A stretch of 64,000 nt of DNA from Beta vulgaris subsp. vulgaris (taxonomy: Eukaryota; Streptophyta; Magnoliopsida; Caryophyllales; Amaranthaceae). Shown here in pieces: positions 1 through 12,700 of the stretch. The DNA is taken from NCBI RefSeq assembly GCF_026745355.1, contig NC_079209.1, forward strand, positions 4,448,507 through 4,512,506. Reading direction: 5' to 3'. The position numbers and the translations under genes were made by a program. How positions within the stretch are numbered: position 1 is the first letter of the stretch; each line of letters begins with the position of its first letter. The notes beneath the pieces are model-generated. The model had not been told where the DNA came from and searched no databases. It worked only from the letters and a program-made list of their open reading frames with translations.

Positions 1-475
1 CAGTAGGAATAAAGAAAAGCATTTCATTTTAGACTCGGTAGTGGTATTTTGATTTTTTTAAAAAACTAGACATATAGCTGCCTTCAGTAAATAAATACAT
101 TATCATTCCCCAGTACTCTTAGCGAATATAAGAGGCAATCATGCAATTTCTTTCAAAGCAGTCATCCACTCCATTGAGTATTATTGAAAGTTAAACAGCT
201 GTCCAAAACTGCACTGTGGAATGTGGATTAGAATGATGATTGGATGATTGCATTGCCTGCATACTTCCATGGAATATTTGCACAAGTATGATGAAGCGAA
301 TCATATATGGTTGCATACCAAGTAAGATCACATAAAAAATGAAAAACGTAAGACATTTTATATCTCAAAAATCAAAATAATTGCAAAAATAATTTCAGAG
401 TTATCCCAGTTACAAATCTCAACATAATTGCCCAACATTGTAGAGCAAGATTTGTGACTCTAAGTCAATAATTAC
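1..475. other. intron and edge sequence of the CPL1-like gene
   Basis: This stretch lies downstream of the last coding exon recognised for the minus-strand CPL1-like gene. I see a donor at 474-475 and then AT-rich intron-like sequence. The family continues with two double-stranded-RNA-binding domains. I could not find a convincing further exon here, so those domains are expected beyond the left edge. Confidence 0.5.
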
Positions 476-3400
476 CTCGAAATGACTGATGGCTGGGCAA
501 TGAATAGTTTGACCGCAATCTGTCATCTCTGCGCAGAGCCTGCAGATGAAGAAGCTCTTTGTAAAACACATAAAATTACTGGTAATAAGTCATAATCTTT
601 GCATAGAAAGATTGACAAACATCTATGTACTACGTTAATAAGTCATAAGCCCGATTTCAGGAATCAAATTTAAACATACCTCCCTCGGCAGTCTTTGTTT
701 TTCAGCATAATTTCGATCTGACCAACCTAAACTCTCCACTTTTCGAGGAAAAGAGGGTGGAGGTGGCCGCTGCTTCTCAACAGGGGAAGCATCAGGAGCT
801 ACAGGAAACTCTTTAGCTGCTACTCGACTCAAGGGACCCTGGCTGATGTGATCCTCAACTGGAAACCAGCTCCCACGTGATTGTACACGTGGACCAGGAC
901 CTGGAACGGTACCAGATACAGGAACTGGAACAGGACTGGGAATGGGACCAGGAACTGGGACTGAAACTGGGCCAGGACCTGGAACAGGCACTGGACCAGG
1001 AACTGAAACAGGAACAGGACCTGTAACAGGAGCTTGAACTGGGGTTCGTGCTGGAAATGGAGGCTCATTTGGTGGGCCTTCTCTCATATCTTGACCATGC
1101 TGCAATATAAGAAGCCGTCTCCTTGTATCAGGATCTAGCTCAGATTCAGGTACTTCACCTTCTTCTCGGGCGGGGGAATTGTGCAGGCCAATGTCTTGAG
1201 GACCGATATTACCCAAAGGTCTAGCCAAAGGCCCTGCCTGCGAGAATAGGTTATTATGGTAAGGTGTGATTGTTGCTTGAGGTGCAGGCTGTGGAATTGC
1301 CAGGGCAGAAGTAGCAACAGCGAATGGAAGAGACGATGCCAGCCTATGATCGAAATTAACAGTCGCCGGAGTATTTGCAGATGGAAGTGGAGAAGCTGAA
1401 GAAGAGGATAAAACTGCTTCCTGAGAAAGAGGAAAGCAAAAATATATTCACAGCGATAAGAACAACTATAATGTGGAAATCAGATAGCACAATAAGTCGA
1501 TAAGGACAATCACATTGAAGCTTGCTATATGAATAAACAGGGTCCCAAATTTTCCCTAACAGATTTCTACTAAAATACAAAAGGAAAGGATGGCAAGGGA
1601 AGCTGTAATTGCCAAAGTTGTCATCAAAAAGGAATTGGCATTACCTTAAGCCTTCTTTCAACCTCTGCATCAGCCATCCCGTCAAAAGTCATTGATTCTT
1701 TAATTCCATTAGAACCAGAACCATCATCCTGCAGGCCACGACATTAGTAACATGCAAAAGAAGAAAAACATGCAGCTTACAACTTACAGCAATGACTGTT
1801 ACCCAAGGGCCAAGTACGGAAGCAAAACAAAAGATAACGAAAAACAATTTTAGAAATATCTAAATGGCTAATATACTATATATACATATGAAAGAAAATA
1901 AAAGGAAAGGAAGCACCAATACCTCTGATACCAAGTAGTTGCTCACATCAGGTGGAGAAGGGATATCTCTAGGATCATCTTCAAAAGAAACCTCAGAAAC
2001 CCGTTGCAAGAGACCCTCATCAAATTCTCTGTCATAAAACCCATATGTCAGATGAAGCTCGAAAAAAAAAAGGTGACATAACATTTGACGCAAAATCAAA
2101 CGCTCTACCTAGATCAGATCAGGCAATTGTTAAGACTCGGGAAAAACCAATAACGGCTGGTCTTTCAATAGTACTAAAGTAGATGAATATCTTAATTGTT
2201 AAGGTCCTCCAAAGAACAAGAGCTTGCTACAATTAATACTAACTTGATATAACAGAAATTACTTACTTGAAAAAACCACCTCGAACATTGCATGCTACAT
2301 TTCTAGCCACACATAGAACTGGGATGGCATTATTTGCCTAAAATAAGGAGGTACAAATAGTTAAAAGAAAAAAAAAAAAAAAATTGATTCAGCAATACAA
2401 GACTCCAATAATTGCTTCAACATATACCTCGGCTTGGGGAGCATAATAAGGAGCAAATGCAGGAACAACATGCACTCGCGGCTGATCTTTCTCATCCCAC
2501 ACCTTTAGACGATCATCAATAACCAAAGCCATTTTGGGATGACAAATGCCACCATGGAAAACATTAAACAGCGACTTCTTTGATCCTGTTAAACACATCA
2601 AAGGATGAATGTGAACAACGCAATCCAACAAATAGTTCTAGGCGCATAACATGTGTTCACCTCGTCAACAAAGAACGCAAAGAACCCTGACACTGGCTGA
2701 CAGATTGAAAGAGATATATTACACACAAACCACGTTCTGTAACTCTTACCAGACTTGACACAGACAATGCGATCCAAAAGTTCCCTCGCACATATCAAGT
2801 TTGAGTCTGGATCAAGAAGCCTCCACATTTCTAGAGCATAGTCTCTTTCAGCCATTGTACAAACATAAACCTCAAAGCGTTTCCGACCTCTGGCAGTTAA
2901 ATAGCTGCGTAAATCTTCCCATGCAGGTCTTAGCCTTACAAGAACACTTGTATCACGAATCTGAACACAAACAACAGTTAAGCATTTGGATAAACAAAAC
3001 CAACTTATGCATATAAAATTAACCCAAATGATTCATATACAAAAATATAGATACCATCAAACTATCAATTTGAATACACTTTGCAAATACTTGATTGCAC
3101 GATAGTGATATTCGAAAAAGGAGGGTAAAAGGAAAAGGGGGGGAATTCAAGAAACAAAACCAGCCAATTCTGCATAAACCAGCTAAGTTACCTGAGGATT
3201 AATTCGTGTTAGGACAATGTTCTTATCCTGTAACCGAATGAGGGGGCGAATAACTGTTTGGTGGTTGTCAGATAGGGCTGGAATAACTTCTGCTTGAATT
3301 TTGTGGACTTTTCCATTGTCCACCACCTGATCAGTTTCAGCATATTGCTTCAGTATACTCTTGTCTTCTTGGTAGCGTTTCACTTCGGCCACCATACCCG

Positions 3401-5172
3401 CTATTCGTTGTGGGTCAGCTTCAACACTGATTTTCCTTTGCAAGGCCTCAATTCTATCCTCGAATGACCGCAGTGTGTTTGCAACAATCAGTGTCTCGTC
3501 TAGATCAAACACAATGCCCAGACATCTAAGATTTAACAAGCCAAGACAAGATTCATATAACCCTGGGGCGACACTGAAACCCCAGAAGCAAGGAGTTACA
3601 CCGGCCATTCTTCTAGAGCGCAATGCCACCAAATGGATCTCTTGCTCACCAAGCGGCACCACAGCCGTCTGCAAAAATTTCACAAGGGTTCAGCTCTCAA
3701 AGTTAAAACAATCACATATACGAGTGCATGCCACTCCAACTCTGGTCCAAGTCATTAGAACCTCATATCATTATCCCAAAAGAACTGAGCTAAAATTAAA
3801 TTTTCCCTTTTCAAGTATACATTATCATACAACAGAAGATTCCCTTCAAGTTCTCCATTTCTGAACAACTGTCAGTCAACAATACCACTTAGCCAAAGTC
3901 CCACTCAGTTCAAAGCTAAAATCTAATTTAATTCATTTTCAGTCAATAATTGTTCTCAGTCAAATCAAAATTTCGAAAATAACCCAAGCAAAAAACGGTA
4001 ATTATTCACATCTAAGGGCTATCAAGTTTGACCCACAATCTAATTTTAACCCACAATCTAATTTTAACCCAGAACTGTCACAATCTGTTTATCTTATTTA
4101 TCAAATGTTCATCAAGTTGTATAACATACCCAGAAAAATTCAACCCATCAATTTAAATATACCATTTTAATGTTCATCAGGGTACATCAACACTCAAGTG
4201 TTTTCAATCTGTTAACTTAATGTTCATCAAATTCTACAACTTACCCAGAAAAAAGTTCAGCCGATCAATTTAGATGTTCATCAGAGTAAATTAATCCTCT
4301 ACTGTCGTCAATTCATTAGCTTAATGTTCATCAAATTGTACAAGTTACCCAGACAATAATTTCAGCCCATTAATTTAAATGTTCATCAAAGTACACTAAT
4401 CCTCAACTGTTGCCAATCTCTTAGCTTAATAATAATGTTCATCAACTTGTAAAAGTTACCCAGAAAATAATTTCAACCCATCAGTTTAGATGTTCTCAAA
4501 GGACACTAATCCTCAACTGTTGTCAATCTCTTAGCTTAATAATAATGTTCATCAACTTGTACAAGTTACCCAGAAAATAATTTCAACCCATCAATTTAGA
4601 TGTTCATCATCAAAGTACACTAATCCTCAACTGTTGTCAATCTGTTACCTTAATAATGTTCATCAACTTGTACAAGTTACCCAGAAAAAAATTCAACCCA
4701 TCAACTTAATTAACGCCATTTAATTGCTCATCAAAGTGATTTTCATTTTTATTTGCGCTATTGTGCTATTTGTTGTTGTTGTCAATGTTGTTGTCAACGT
4801 TGTTGAAACTGTTGTAGTAGTAGTTGTTGTTGCTGGATTTAAGGGTTTTACCTTGTTATCTCTGATACAGTTGGAGTGCATAGCTAAAAGCTGCGATTCT
4901 TGTTGTTGTTGTTGAAAATAGAACTTGTTGTTGTTGTTGTTGTTGGAACTAGTATGAGAAGATGACTCCATCATTTTGAAGCAAATTCCACCTGATGATT
5001 TTGTAATTGTATGAAGAACTGCAAGTGGTGGACATCTTTCACTCATCTCTGAATAATGACTTATCCTCATCCCCTTCATCAATTCTAAATTCTTGTTGTT
5101 GTTGTTGTTCTGAAAATATATCTCTACTTCTCCAAGTAGATTTTCACCTTCATATACTACCGATTTGATCAT
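476..5172 (-). CDS. CPL1: RNA polymerase II C-terminal domain phosphatase-like 1 (CPL1 type), 5' nine exons, partial
   Basis: The product dephosphorylates Ser5-type positions of the RNA polymerase II tail in the nucleus and acts in stress gene control and RNA processing (family knowledge). Nine exons splice in frame: 5172-4852, 3668-3192, 2960-2750, 2585-2428, 2337-2267, 2028-1923, 1728-1645, 1420-680 and 539-476, giving about 744 residues. The catalytic DLDET motif of the FCP1/HAD phosphatases is at residues 162-166. It is followed by conserved blocks such as [36 protein letters not shown] and DIPSPPDVS, and by [20 protein letters not shown] in exon 8. Exon 9 reads [14 protein letters not shown], matching the linker before the dsRNA-binding domains, which lie off the left edge. 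The start at 5172 fits the family N-terminus (GEVEIY). Exon 1 has Asn and Gln runs and exon 8 has an expanded Pro/Val/Gly stretch. No break is visible. Confidence 0.93.
890..1027 (-). repeat. in-frame Pro/Val/Gly repeat inside CPL1 exon 8
   Basis: About 46 residues made of PVPVP, PGPGP, PVSVP and similar short words lie between the conserved PVQAP and RVQSR. In Arabidopsis CPL1, as I remember it, these two blocks are separated by only a few residues. The DNA is a degenerate short tandem repeat on a GGAAC-like core, so it has probably grown by slippage while keeping the frame. Confidence 0.85.
4106..4720. repeat. 110-bp minisatellite in CPL1 intron 1
   Basis: Six head-to-tail copies are marked by TGTTCATCAA followed by a TTGTACAAGTTACCCAGA-like block, beginning at 4106, 4221, 4325, 4436, 4546 and 4657 (periods 104-115). 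TGTTCATCAA recurs near mid-unit, so the unit itself looks like a doubled shorter repeat. The array lies fully inside intron 1 (3669-4851). Confidence 0.9.
4757..4945. repeat. GTT/CAA trinucleotide repeats spanning the intron 1 / exon 1 boundary of CPL1
   Basis: Runs of GTT on the plus strand (AAC/CAA on the coding strand) occur in the intron at 4757-4830 and in exon 1 at about 4898-4945. In the exon they encode poly-Gln and poly-Asn. Another run near 5095-5109 encodes five Asn residues. Confidence 0.85.
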
Positions 5173-5870
5173 TGTCTCTATTTTTTTTTCCTTTTAATTT
5201 CTTTTTTTTCTTCCGAGTTCGTCAATTTACAAAAAAAAAAAATTAAAAAAAGAATCAAGATTCGTTAAGAAAGTTTTCTGACTTCAAATTCACGTTGTTC
5301 GATCTGAACTAGGGTTTCAAATTCAAAGTTCTTCATCTTCAAATCAATCGTCGTTCTTCTGTCAGATCCAGTGTTTCATTCATTCAACAAGTAACAGATC
5401 TATCAAATTAAAAAAAAAAATCGAAAAATCCAGATCAAAAGAGGGGTAAAAATTAGGGATTTGTAACAATCAAGGCCCAAATTTTAAGCAGATCTATTGA
5501 ATTGATTTGAGATGAACTCACACAATGATAAAAACAAAACGATAGCGTCAACAAGAGGAAATCAAATTTGATAGATTTAGTCCGTCATATGAAGATTTAT
5601 TAGGGTTTTTTTTTCGCTAAATTTCTCCTTCTTTTTGTTTTTCTAATTTTTCTAGTTTTTGTTTTTTTGATGATGATGTATTGTGATGGAATCTTCGGCG
5701 AGAGAGAAAGAAAAAAGAAAGAAAAAGAGGAGAGAGAAAGAAACCCTAGTTCAATCGAGAGGGTCAAATTTGGGAACTCCCAAAAGTTGTGGTGGTATGA
5801 ATAATGAATTACAAATTTACGACGATGATTATTTATTAAGTAGTAGTACTAATAAGAAGAAGATCTAAAT
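5173..5870 (-). promoter_or_regulatory. upstream and 5'-leader region of the CPL1-like gene
   Basis: The DNA before the CPL1 start is AT-rich, with T and CT tracts on the coding strand and purine-rich sequence at 5690-5760 on the plus strand, typical of plant 5' leaders. I cannot place a TATA box or transcript start. A 61-codon plus-strand ORF at 5683-5868 is purine-rich low complexity and is not called as a gene. Confidence 0.4.
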
Positions 5871-6220
5871 TCTCCATTTTCTGTGTGCTTGATTTTTCTT
5901 GGTACTTCACCACAAGCGTTACGTTTTAGACTTTTTAGGTTCCTTCTTAGGGACTAGGGAGTTATGGTATGGCTTGTGGGTAATTGAAAATTAGGTTAGT
6001 TTTTAGCTAATCATGTATGGATATAAATATAATTTTCGCGGTTTGATATATGGAATTCTTGGATTAATGCGAGAATAATTAAGTGTATTTTTAAAAATTT
6101 GGTATATTAGGTTTGGAAATTTATGGCGAAATCATATGTAGATTAGAGTTATTAATGTTTGATTATCTTTCAAGGTTTTTGCTTTTAATTTTAATTCTAA
6201 TCAGTTTTTAAAGTTGTATA
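5871..6220. other. intergenic, nothing recognised
   Basis: AT-rich spacer between the CPL1 upstream region and a small MITE. No gene, RNA or repeat is recognised. Confidence 0.5.
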
Positions 6221-6310
6221 CTACCTCTGTTTCATATTATTTGCAACGATTAGACATTTTCTACTTATACTTTATGTCAAATCGTTGCAAGTAATATGAA
6301 ACGGATGTAG
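6221..6310. mobile_element. Stowaway-like MITE, 90 bp
   Basis: The left end CTACCTCTGTTTCATATTAT is mirrored by CTACATCCGTTTCATATTAC on the other strand. The terminal repeats run more than 30 bp, so the element is almost one hairpin. It is flanked by TA at 6219-6220 and 6311-6312, as expected for Tc1/mariner-type MITEs. Confidence 0.85.
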
Positions 6311-6699
6311 TATATTATTTACCTAGAATATAACCACTATAAATATGGGAACTGGCTTTAAGGTCCCAGTTGTCATGGTTTGGGTGATTTGACGTAAGGT
6401 CGATCTTAAGATCATTGCAGTTGCACAATAAGTTAGTCAGGATTGTCAATAACAATTAAATTAAAGTGGTGATGGAATTGATTGGATTGTGTTTGCTTTG
6501 CTTCAAATTCTTGTTGCTATTTATTTATAATTTACTTACTTTATGTGACATCAATTATATCATTGAATTACTGGTAAAATGAATTTAGTTTGTTGTTAAA
6601 AGATTGTGGGTTTAAGCTTTATTATGCTAAGCCTTTTTGGAACCCGTACCCAAAATTCAGGACCACTATAGTAGCCCCCCCCCCCCAACACACACCTAT

Positions 6700-6845
6700 T
6701 TGGGTTTAGTGTAGCCCAAATTCTCACTAGACTACGTTTTGGTCCACAAATGCTATGTTGGTTTATAAATACTTTGTTGTTAAACTTCATCTTATGAATT
6801 GGCAATAATTAGATAATTTCATAATCTCCAGTTAGCCATTGATTT
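6700..6845 (+). repeat. short remnant of the repeated 3'-flank family
   Basis: This resembles parts of the flanks near 9150-9300, 23520-23680 and 55690-55860. It shares a TTTAGTGTAGCCCAAATTCTC-like block, a TGCTATGTTGGTTTATA-like block and a CCAGTTAGCCATTG block in the same order. It is the most eroded of four copies. Confidence 0.55.
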
Positions 6846-7149
6846 ATAAAACTTCTACATTAATCTAATACATTGTACTTAACTGGAGGTTACGTTTCCA
6901 ACATGGTTACATATGTAAATATGGATGTGGAAGCTTGAGCATACTTTGGAAGCAATGAACCAACAACACAAGAAATCCAAGAAGCCATACTTCAAACCTT
7001 CCTATATTTGGGGATAGTCCCTCCATGTATTACTAAAATCTCCTATTCCACTAATTGTCTTCCTACCTCCTTTGTACAAATCTTTTAAGGAAATTATGGT
7101 ATATGACAATAATGATATTTTATCATTTGTAAATGTTAAATATCATTTA

Positions 7150-7764
7150 GGGTCTGTTCTCTTCGGCATAAAACAGCTGAACTGAACTGAGCTGAGCTAG
7201 GCTGAGCTGAACTAAACTGAACTGAATTGAATTAAATTGAATTGAATTAAATTAAATTGAATGTAATAAATATATAAATAATATTTAAACAATAATAATA
7301 TGATATTAAATAATAATTATAATAAGTAATAATAATGAATAATAATAATAGTATTTTGGATATTTTTAAATGATAATTATAAATAAATAATATTAATAAT
7401 CATAAACTAATAATAATAATAATTAATGATAATAATTAAAATTAATAATAATTAATTTATAATATTTGTATTAATATATAAATACTAGATGATGATTATA
7501 TAATAACAATGATATCTAAGAAGTAAGTTAATATTACTATTTTAATAATTAGATTTAATGATATATTAATATTTAGTAATAAAAATAATGATTGAGTCGG
7601 ACCACACAAAATTGCATCATAAACCGTTTTGACGCGATTTGATTGGTTTATGGGCTAAAAAATGTGGGTTTATTTGTGCTTTTAACCTAAACCATGCATG
7701 TTCCTCCTAATAATAATAGCAATAATACTGAGCAAAGCTATAATAAACAAAATAATATATAGAT

Positions 7765-7795
<31 letters not shown>

Positions 7796-7959
7796 ATAAT
7801 AATAATATATATATATATATAAATAAATAAATAAAAATAATAATAAGAGAAATTAGTAAAATAAATTAGACCAACATAATAATAATATTTAACAAAATAG
7901 TTATAAAAGAATAGAGCTGAACTGAACTGAACTGGAAATAAGCTGGGGAGAGCATGCTC
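7150..7959. mobile_element. probable hAT-like MITE with CTGAA subterminal repeats and AAT-rich core
   Basis: The left end GGGTCTGTTCTCTTCGGC and the reversed right end GAGCATGCTCTCCCCAGC are imperfect inverted repeats. Each is followed by tandem CTGAA/CTGAG words (7171-7260 and 7915-7935). The core is a long AAT/ATAA low-complexity tract. I see no clean target duplication, so the exact ends are uncertain. Confidence 0.5.
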
Positions 7960-8204
7960 TTAGTTTAAAACAGATTTAACCTTAAAGTACATTCCAATGA
8001 TAATGGCGAAAGATTATATATAAAAGGATATGTCGCGGAGAAATAGTTACCAAAAACCTTTCCATATCTAAATGACATAAATTTAAGAACTTATGCCATA
8101 TTACAAAATGCATGAGCATGATGTTTTCCGATTGCTCAAAGCTAAAGAATAAGCTCGAAAGTGAAGAGAACGAGAAAAGAGCTAAAGAAATGAGGAAGTT
8201 GACT

Positions 8205-9753
8205 ATGATGAAATAGAATATGATTATGTTCTTTTGACTACTTCTCCTTGAAGAAGTAGACTTCCTAATTGGATGCTTGAATCCGTTTGCACCTACCATG
8301 TTTATTCTCATAGGATCAGTTTGTAAATCTATTAAGAACAAACTCCCCTTTATGGGTAACGATTCCACTTGCAAAGTTTGTAGTGTTCACTCCATTTGAA
8401 TCAAGATACATGATTGTAAGGTCGAGATTTTATTTATTGTTCAATATGCTTTTTATTTAAAGCATAACATATTATCACTATTCGACTCAAGGTGAAGTAC
8501 CTTAAGTCTCCAGGGTTGCTCATGAACTTCTGAATACCATTAGGGATAAAAGTCTATATATTACAAGGATCTTCAATTATGACTTTTCACAAACAACCCG
8601 GGTTTGACATTAATGCTTCTTAAATCAGGTTCTAACATGTCACATATTTCTAAACACAGGATACAATTAGAAGTGGCAAATGAGTCATACCGGTCGGATC
8701 ATTACGAGTCAGCTTTATGTTCATGTTTCGATCGGATCAGGTGCGATTCCATCTCGGGTACCCTGGAATTCAGGACGCATCATGTCGTATGTTAAATCGA
8801 GTTTCTAATGTAGCAAATAAATAAAACAAATATAAGACTAATAAGAGTAAGTGAGATAATTAATGGCAGTAGCTAACTCATATATAATATTTCATGACAA
8901 TTTTTTCTTTAATTTTTTTTAAAAAGTAACTAATATGACAACTTTTCGAGTTGGGTTCATGTCATCATTACCGAGCCAATTTCAGGTCAGGTCACTTCAG
9001 GTCATGTGCTTCTGTTTCGGGTCTGGTTATTTCGAGTCATTACTTTCGGGTAACACGTCGGGTATCAAGTCGAGTCTATTTCGCCAGCTGCAATTACAAT
9101 CGGGTTCAACTAGTAACAGGTATGCATAATTCTCTCTCGAGTTCATACCACGAGTAAGTATGCATAATTCTCTTTAAGATACTTGTTGCCTATAAATGCT
9201 TTGTCGATTTATATATGCTTTGCTGCCTTTCTTCACCTTTGAAATTGGCAATAATCAGATAATTTTAGAGCCACTTAGCCATTGTGTGTCTATTCACATT
9301 ACTTTTCTTACCAAATTTTCATGTCTATTATTTTCTCAATCTTTGTATCTTTGCTTCCGCTCGACCACTAAAATAGCTCAAATTGACAAGATAATATGAA
9401 ACAAATTCTATAAAGTACTACCTCCATTCATATTTTTTTTCTTTAATCCATATTTGACAAATGAAACTACGTACAAAGGAAGATGAAGAACAGAATACAA
9501 TCAAAAGAGCATATAATATATTAACATTACTCTTTTTACCTTGACAAATGGAGAAATATTAATTACTTGAGCCTAATAAGCCCATATTGAGAAGCAAAAA
9601 GGGCATATAACCTAAAATTTTAGAGCTAAAATGACCTAAAAACAGACTTTAAGCATGAAACAAAAAAGCCTAACTCCTGTCCCAACCGCTCAGCATATAC
9701 ACACATACAACTTAAGCTTTATCGTAGCATCAGTCATAATAATCCAAATATTC
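8205..9753 (+). repeat. repeated 3'-flank family, copy A (downstream of DUF3615-like gene 1)
   Basis: Long, gapped similarity to 22190-23875 and 55030-56279 in the same orientation. Shared landmarks are TATGATTATGTT near 8220, TACCATGTTTATTCTCA near 8296, CTAAGTCTCCA-like DNA near 8500, CCACTTAGCCATTGTGTG near 9270, and AATCAAAAGAGCATATA near 9498. In copies A and C it runs straight into the last exon of a DUF3615-like gene, so it is the old 3' flank of that gene. Confidence 0.75.
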
Positions 9754-12700
9754 TCATCCATTCATGTACCCTGGACCTAGAGGATGACGAACACAGCAAG
9801 AACCACAAATAGTGCAACCTTGTTTAGCTTCCTCTGTAAGTTTGTGACATCAAAATTGTCAAAAGGATTGTCATTGTATCATACTAATAGATGTACAACA
9901 AATTGATGTACAAGAGACAAAGTTAATTATATATTAAGTACAAACTTATACCTGGAAAAGGGGAATCGGATGGACCTAAGCACTCGCAAAAGACAGCAAA
10001 GACAAAATCGAAACCACACATATATTCAGCAAAGAAAATCTGAACTGGAACATCAGGATCATCCTTGTTCTTAGCCTCAAAGTTCATATGAAAAAGCCAA
10101 CCCAGCGATGTATATGATCTTCCAGAGAAGCCAGGCTTCACAAACTCAAAGTATGTGTCCTGTAAATCAGCAATCATGGAAACATAAGGGTATACAGTTA
10201 GGAATGGTTGGAAAGAAAATAATACAGCAGAAGCTATTTATTGTTGGTCAGAAAAAGAGAGACTAATTAAAAGAAAACACACCTTTTTCTCGCTATTAAA
10301 CAGGCTTAAGGCAGCAGTTGGAAGTAAAGATGCTGTCTTTTGATAGCGCTTGCCAAAGTACTTGAGTCCAGGATGCGAGAACCTAGGAATGAAGTCTTCT
10401 TTTTCACTATATTCATTTATATTTTTTGATGGGAGAGGAAAATAGAAGTAAATCAGAATTATGCTAACACTTTGTTATACTAATTTTCTAAGGATGAAAA
10501 ATGTAATCAATTTTAGCAAGAACTATATTAAAGATCATTGCGAGAATTTTCGAACCAATCCTGACAAATTGCTGACTACAAAGACATACTATGGAACAAT
10601 TCAACTTAAAAAAAGGCACCAGAATATATAAGCAATAAAGAGAATCTAAAGAAAATTAAAGATTCAATTTTTCTTTCTGGATAGCAACTAGCTTCCAGTA
10701 TTTCTCACTATTTTGTGATGAAACGGCGCAGGCAAAATGTGCTGGGTATATATGCCACAACACTCCAATAAACCTAGGGATATGTGTACAAAAAGACAAA
10801 AGACACATCACCCAAGTGGTCCCTAATACAATCATCCTAGGATCACTAAAAAAATAAGAAGATTACACCTGTAAAAGAGCTACAAAATTACAGGCATTAA
10901 ACAGCATGAAATACACCATTTTACACCAATTTCTACTGCATACATGAAAATTAATCTCAGTCTACATCATATTCTCAATACCCCCCTCTCAAGTTGGAGC
11001 AGAGGACACTATGCCCAACTTAAATGATAGATGGTTATGCTGTGTCTCACTCAAAGATTTGGTCATAATATCTGCCAGTTGAAGAAAAGACTTGATGCGA
11101 AGAACCTTAAGAAATCCAGATTGAATGTGTTCTCGAACATAATGACAGTCCACTTTTAAATGCTTCGTCCTTTCATGGAAAATGGGATTGTAAGCAAGAT
11201 GGTTTGCTGCAGACTTGTTGTCACAGAAGAGATCAATAGGTTGAGGTATGATGAAAGAGAGGTCCTCCAGAAGTCCATGAACCCAGACTATTTCACTGGT
11301 AGTTTGAGACATACACCTATATTCTGCCTCGGTTGAAGATTTAGATACAGTTTTCTGCTTCTTGGTCTTCCAAGAAACAAGAGAATTTCCCAAGAAAATA
11401 CAGTAGCCAGTCAGAGACCTAGCACTGAAAGCACAGCTTCCCCAGTCTGAGTCACAAAAGGCTGTGAGTTGCAAAGGTTGATGAGCTGCATAATAGAGAC
11501 CCCAATCTAGAGTCCCTGCTAGATACTTTATAACATGAATAGCAGCCTGAAAATGGGGCAATCTAGGAGTAGACATGAATTGGCTTAATTGCTGCACACT
11601 GTATGAAATGTCAGGTCTTGTTAAATTAAGGTAGAGAAGCTTCCCAATTATTCTTCTGTAACATTCAGGATCTTCCATGAGATCACCTGTGTCAGTACTT
11701 AGTTTAATTCCCTTAGGAAAGGGGAACTTGGTTGGTTTGCAACACTCCATCCCAATGCTCTTAAGGATATCAAGGATGAATTTCCTTTGATTTAACATAG
11801 TTCCTTGGGAAGTTCTAGAGACCTCAATCCCTAAAAAATATCTAATTGCTCCAAGATCCTTAATAGTGAAGGCACTATCAAGACTGTCTTTAATCTTCTG
11901 AATTTCAACATCATCATCTCCACTGATGAGCAAATCATCAACATAGACTAATATGATTGTTTGTTTACCTGAATGTTTCTTTGTAAACATGGAATAATCT
12001 CTCTTGGATTGAGTGTAACCATGAGCAAGAAAGTGTTGAGTGAGCTCAATATTCCACTGTCTAGATGCCTGTTTGAGCCCATATAAACTCTTCTTAAGTC
12101 TGCAAACTTGTCCTTCCTTCCCACCTTGAAAACCTTTTAGAGGCTTCAAATACACCTCTTCATCTAAATGCCCATGTAAGAAGGCATTGTTAGTGTCTAA
12201 CTGGTGCAAAGGCCAACTTAAGGCAGTAGCAAGAGCAATAAGAACTCTAACACTAGCAAACTTGGCAACAGGAGAAAAAGTATGCTTGTAATCCTTCCCT
12301 TCCACCTGCCTATCACCTCTTGCCACTAATCTTGCTTTTAGTTTGTCAACATGCCCTTCAGGAGTGAATTTAATCTTGTATACCCATTTACTATCAAGAG
12401 CCTTCTTGTCTGGTGGGAGATCTACCATTTCCCATGTTGCATTATCTACTAATGCTTTGATCTCTGAATCCATAGCCTTCACCCATCCTTCATCTTGACA
12501 TGCTTCTTCATAGTGACTAGGTTCTCTCACATGAGAACATTGCAAAGAGAAGCGAGATAATCTGCTGAATAATAAGAGGAGTCAACAAGGTTGGCTGCAA
12601 TAAGATTGACATCATGAACATTGCTCCTGCTCTTGGGCATGTCAAGAATAAAATCCTGATATCTCTTGGGGAGATGGCTCCCTCTCTGAGGTCTTCTTTC

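Noticed and set aside
5683..5868. 61-codon plus-strand ORF rich in Lys and Glu
   Set aside because: Purine-rich low complexity in the upstream region of CPL1; start and length are what chance would give.
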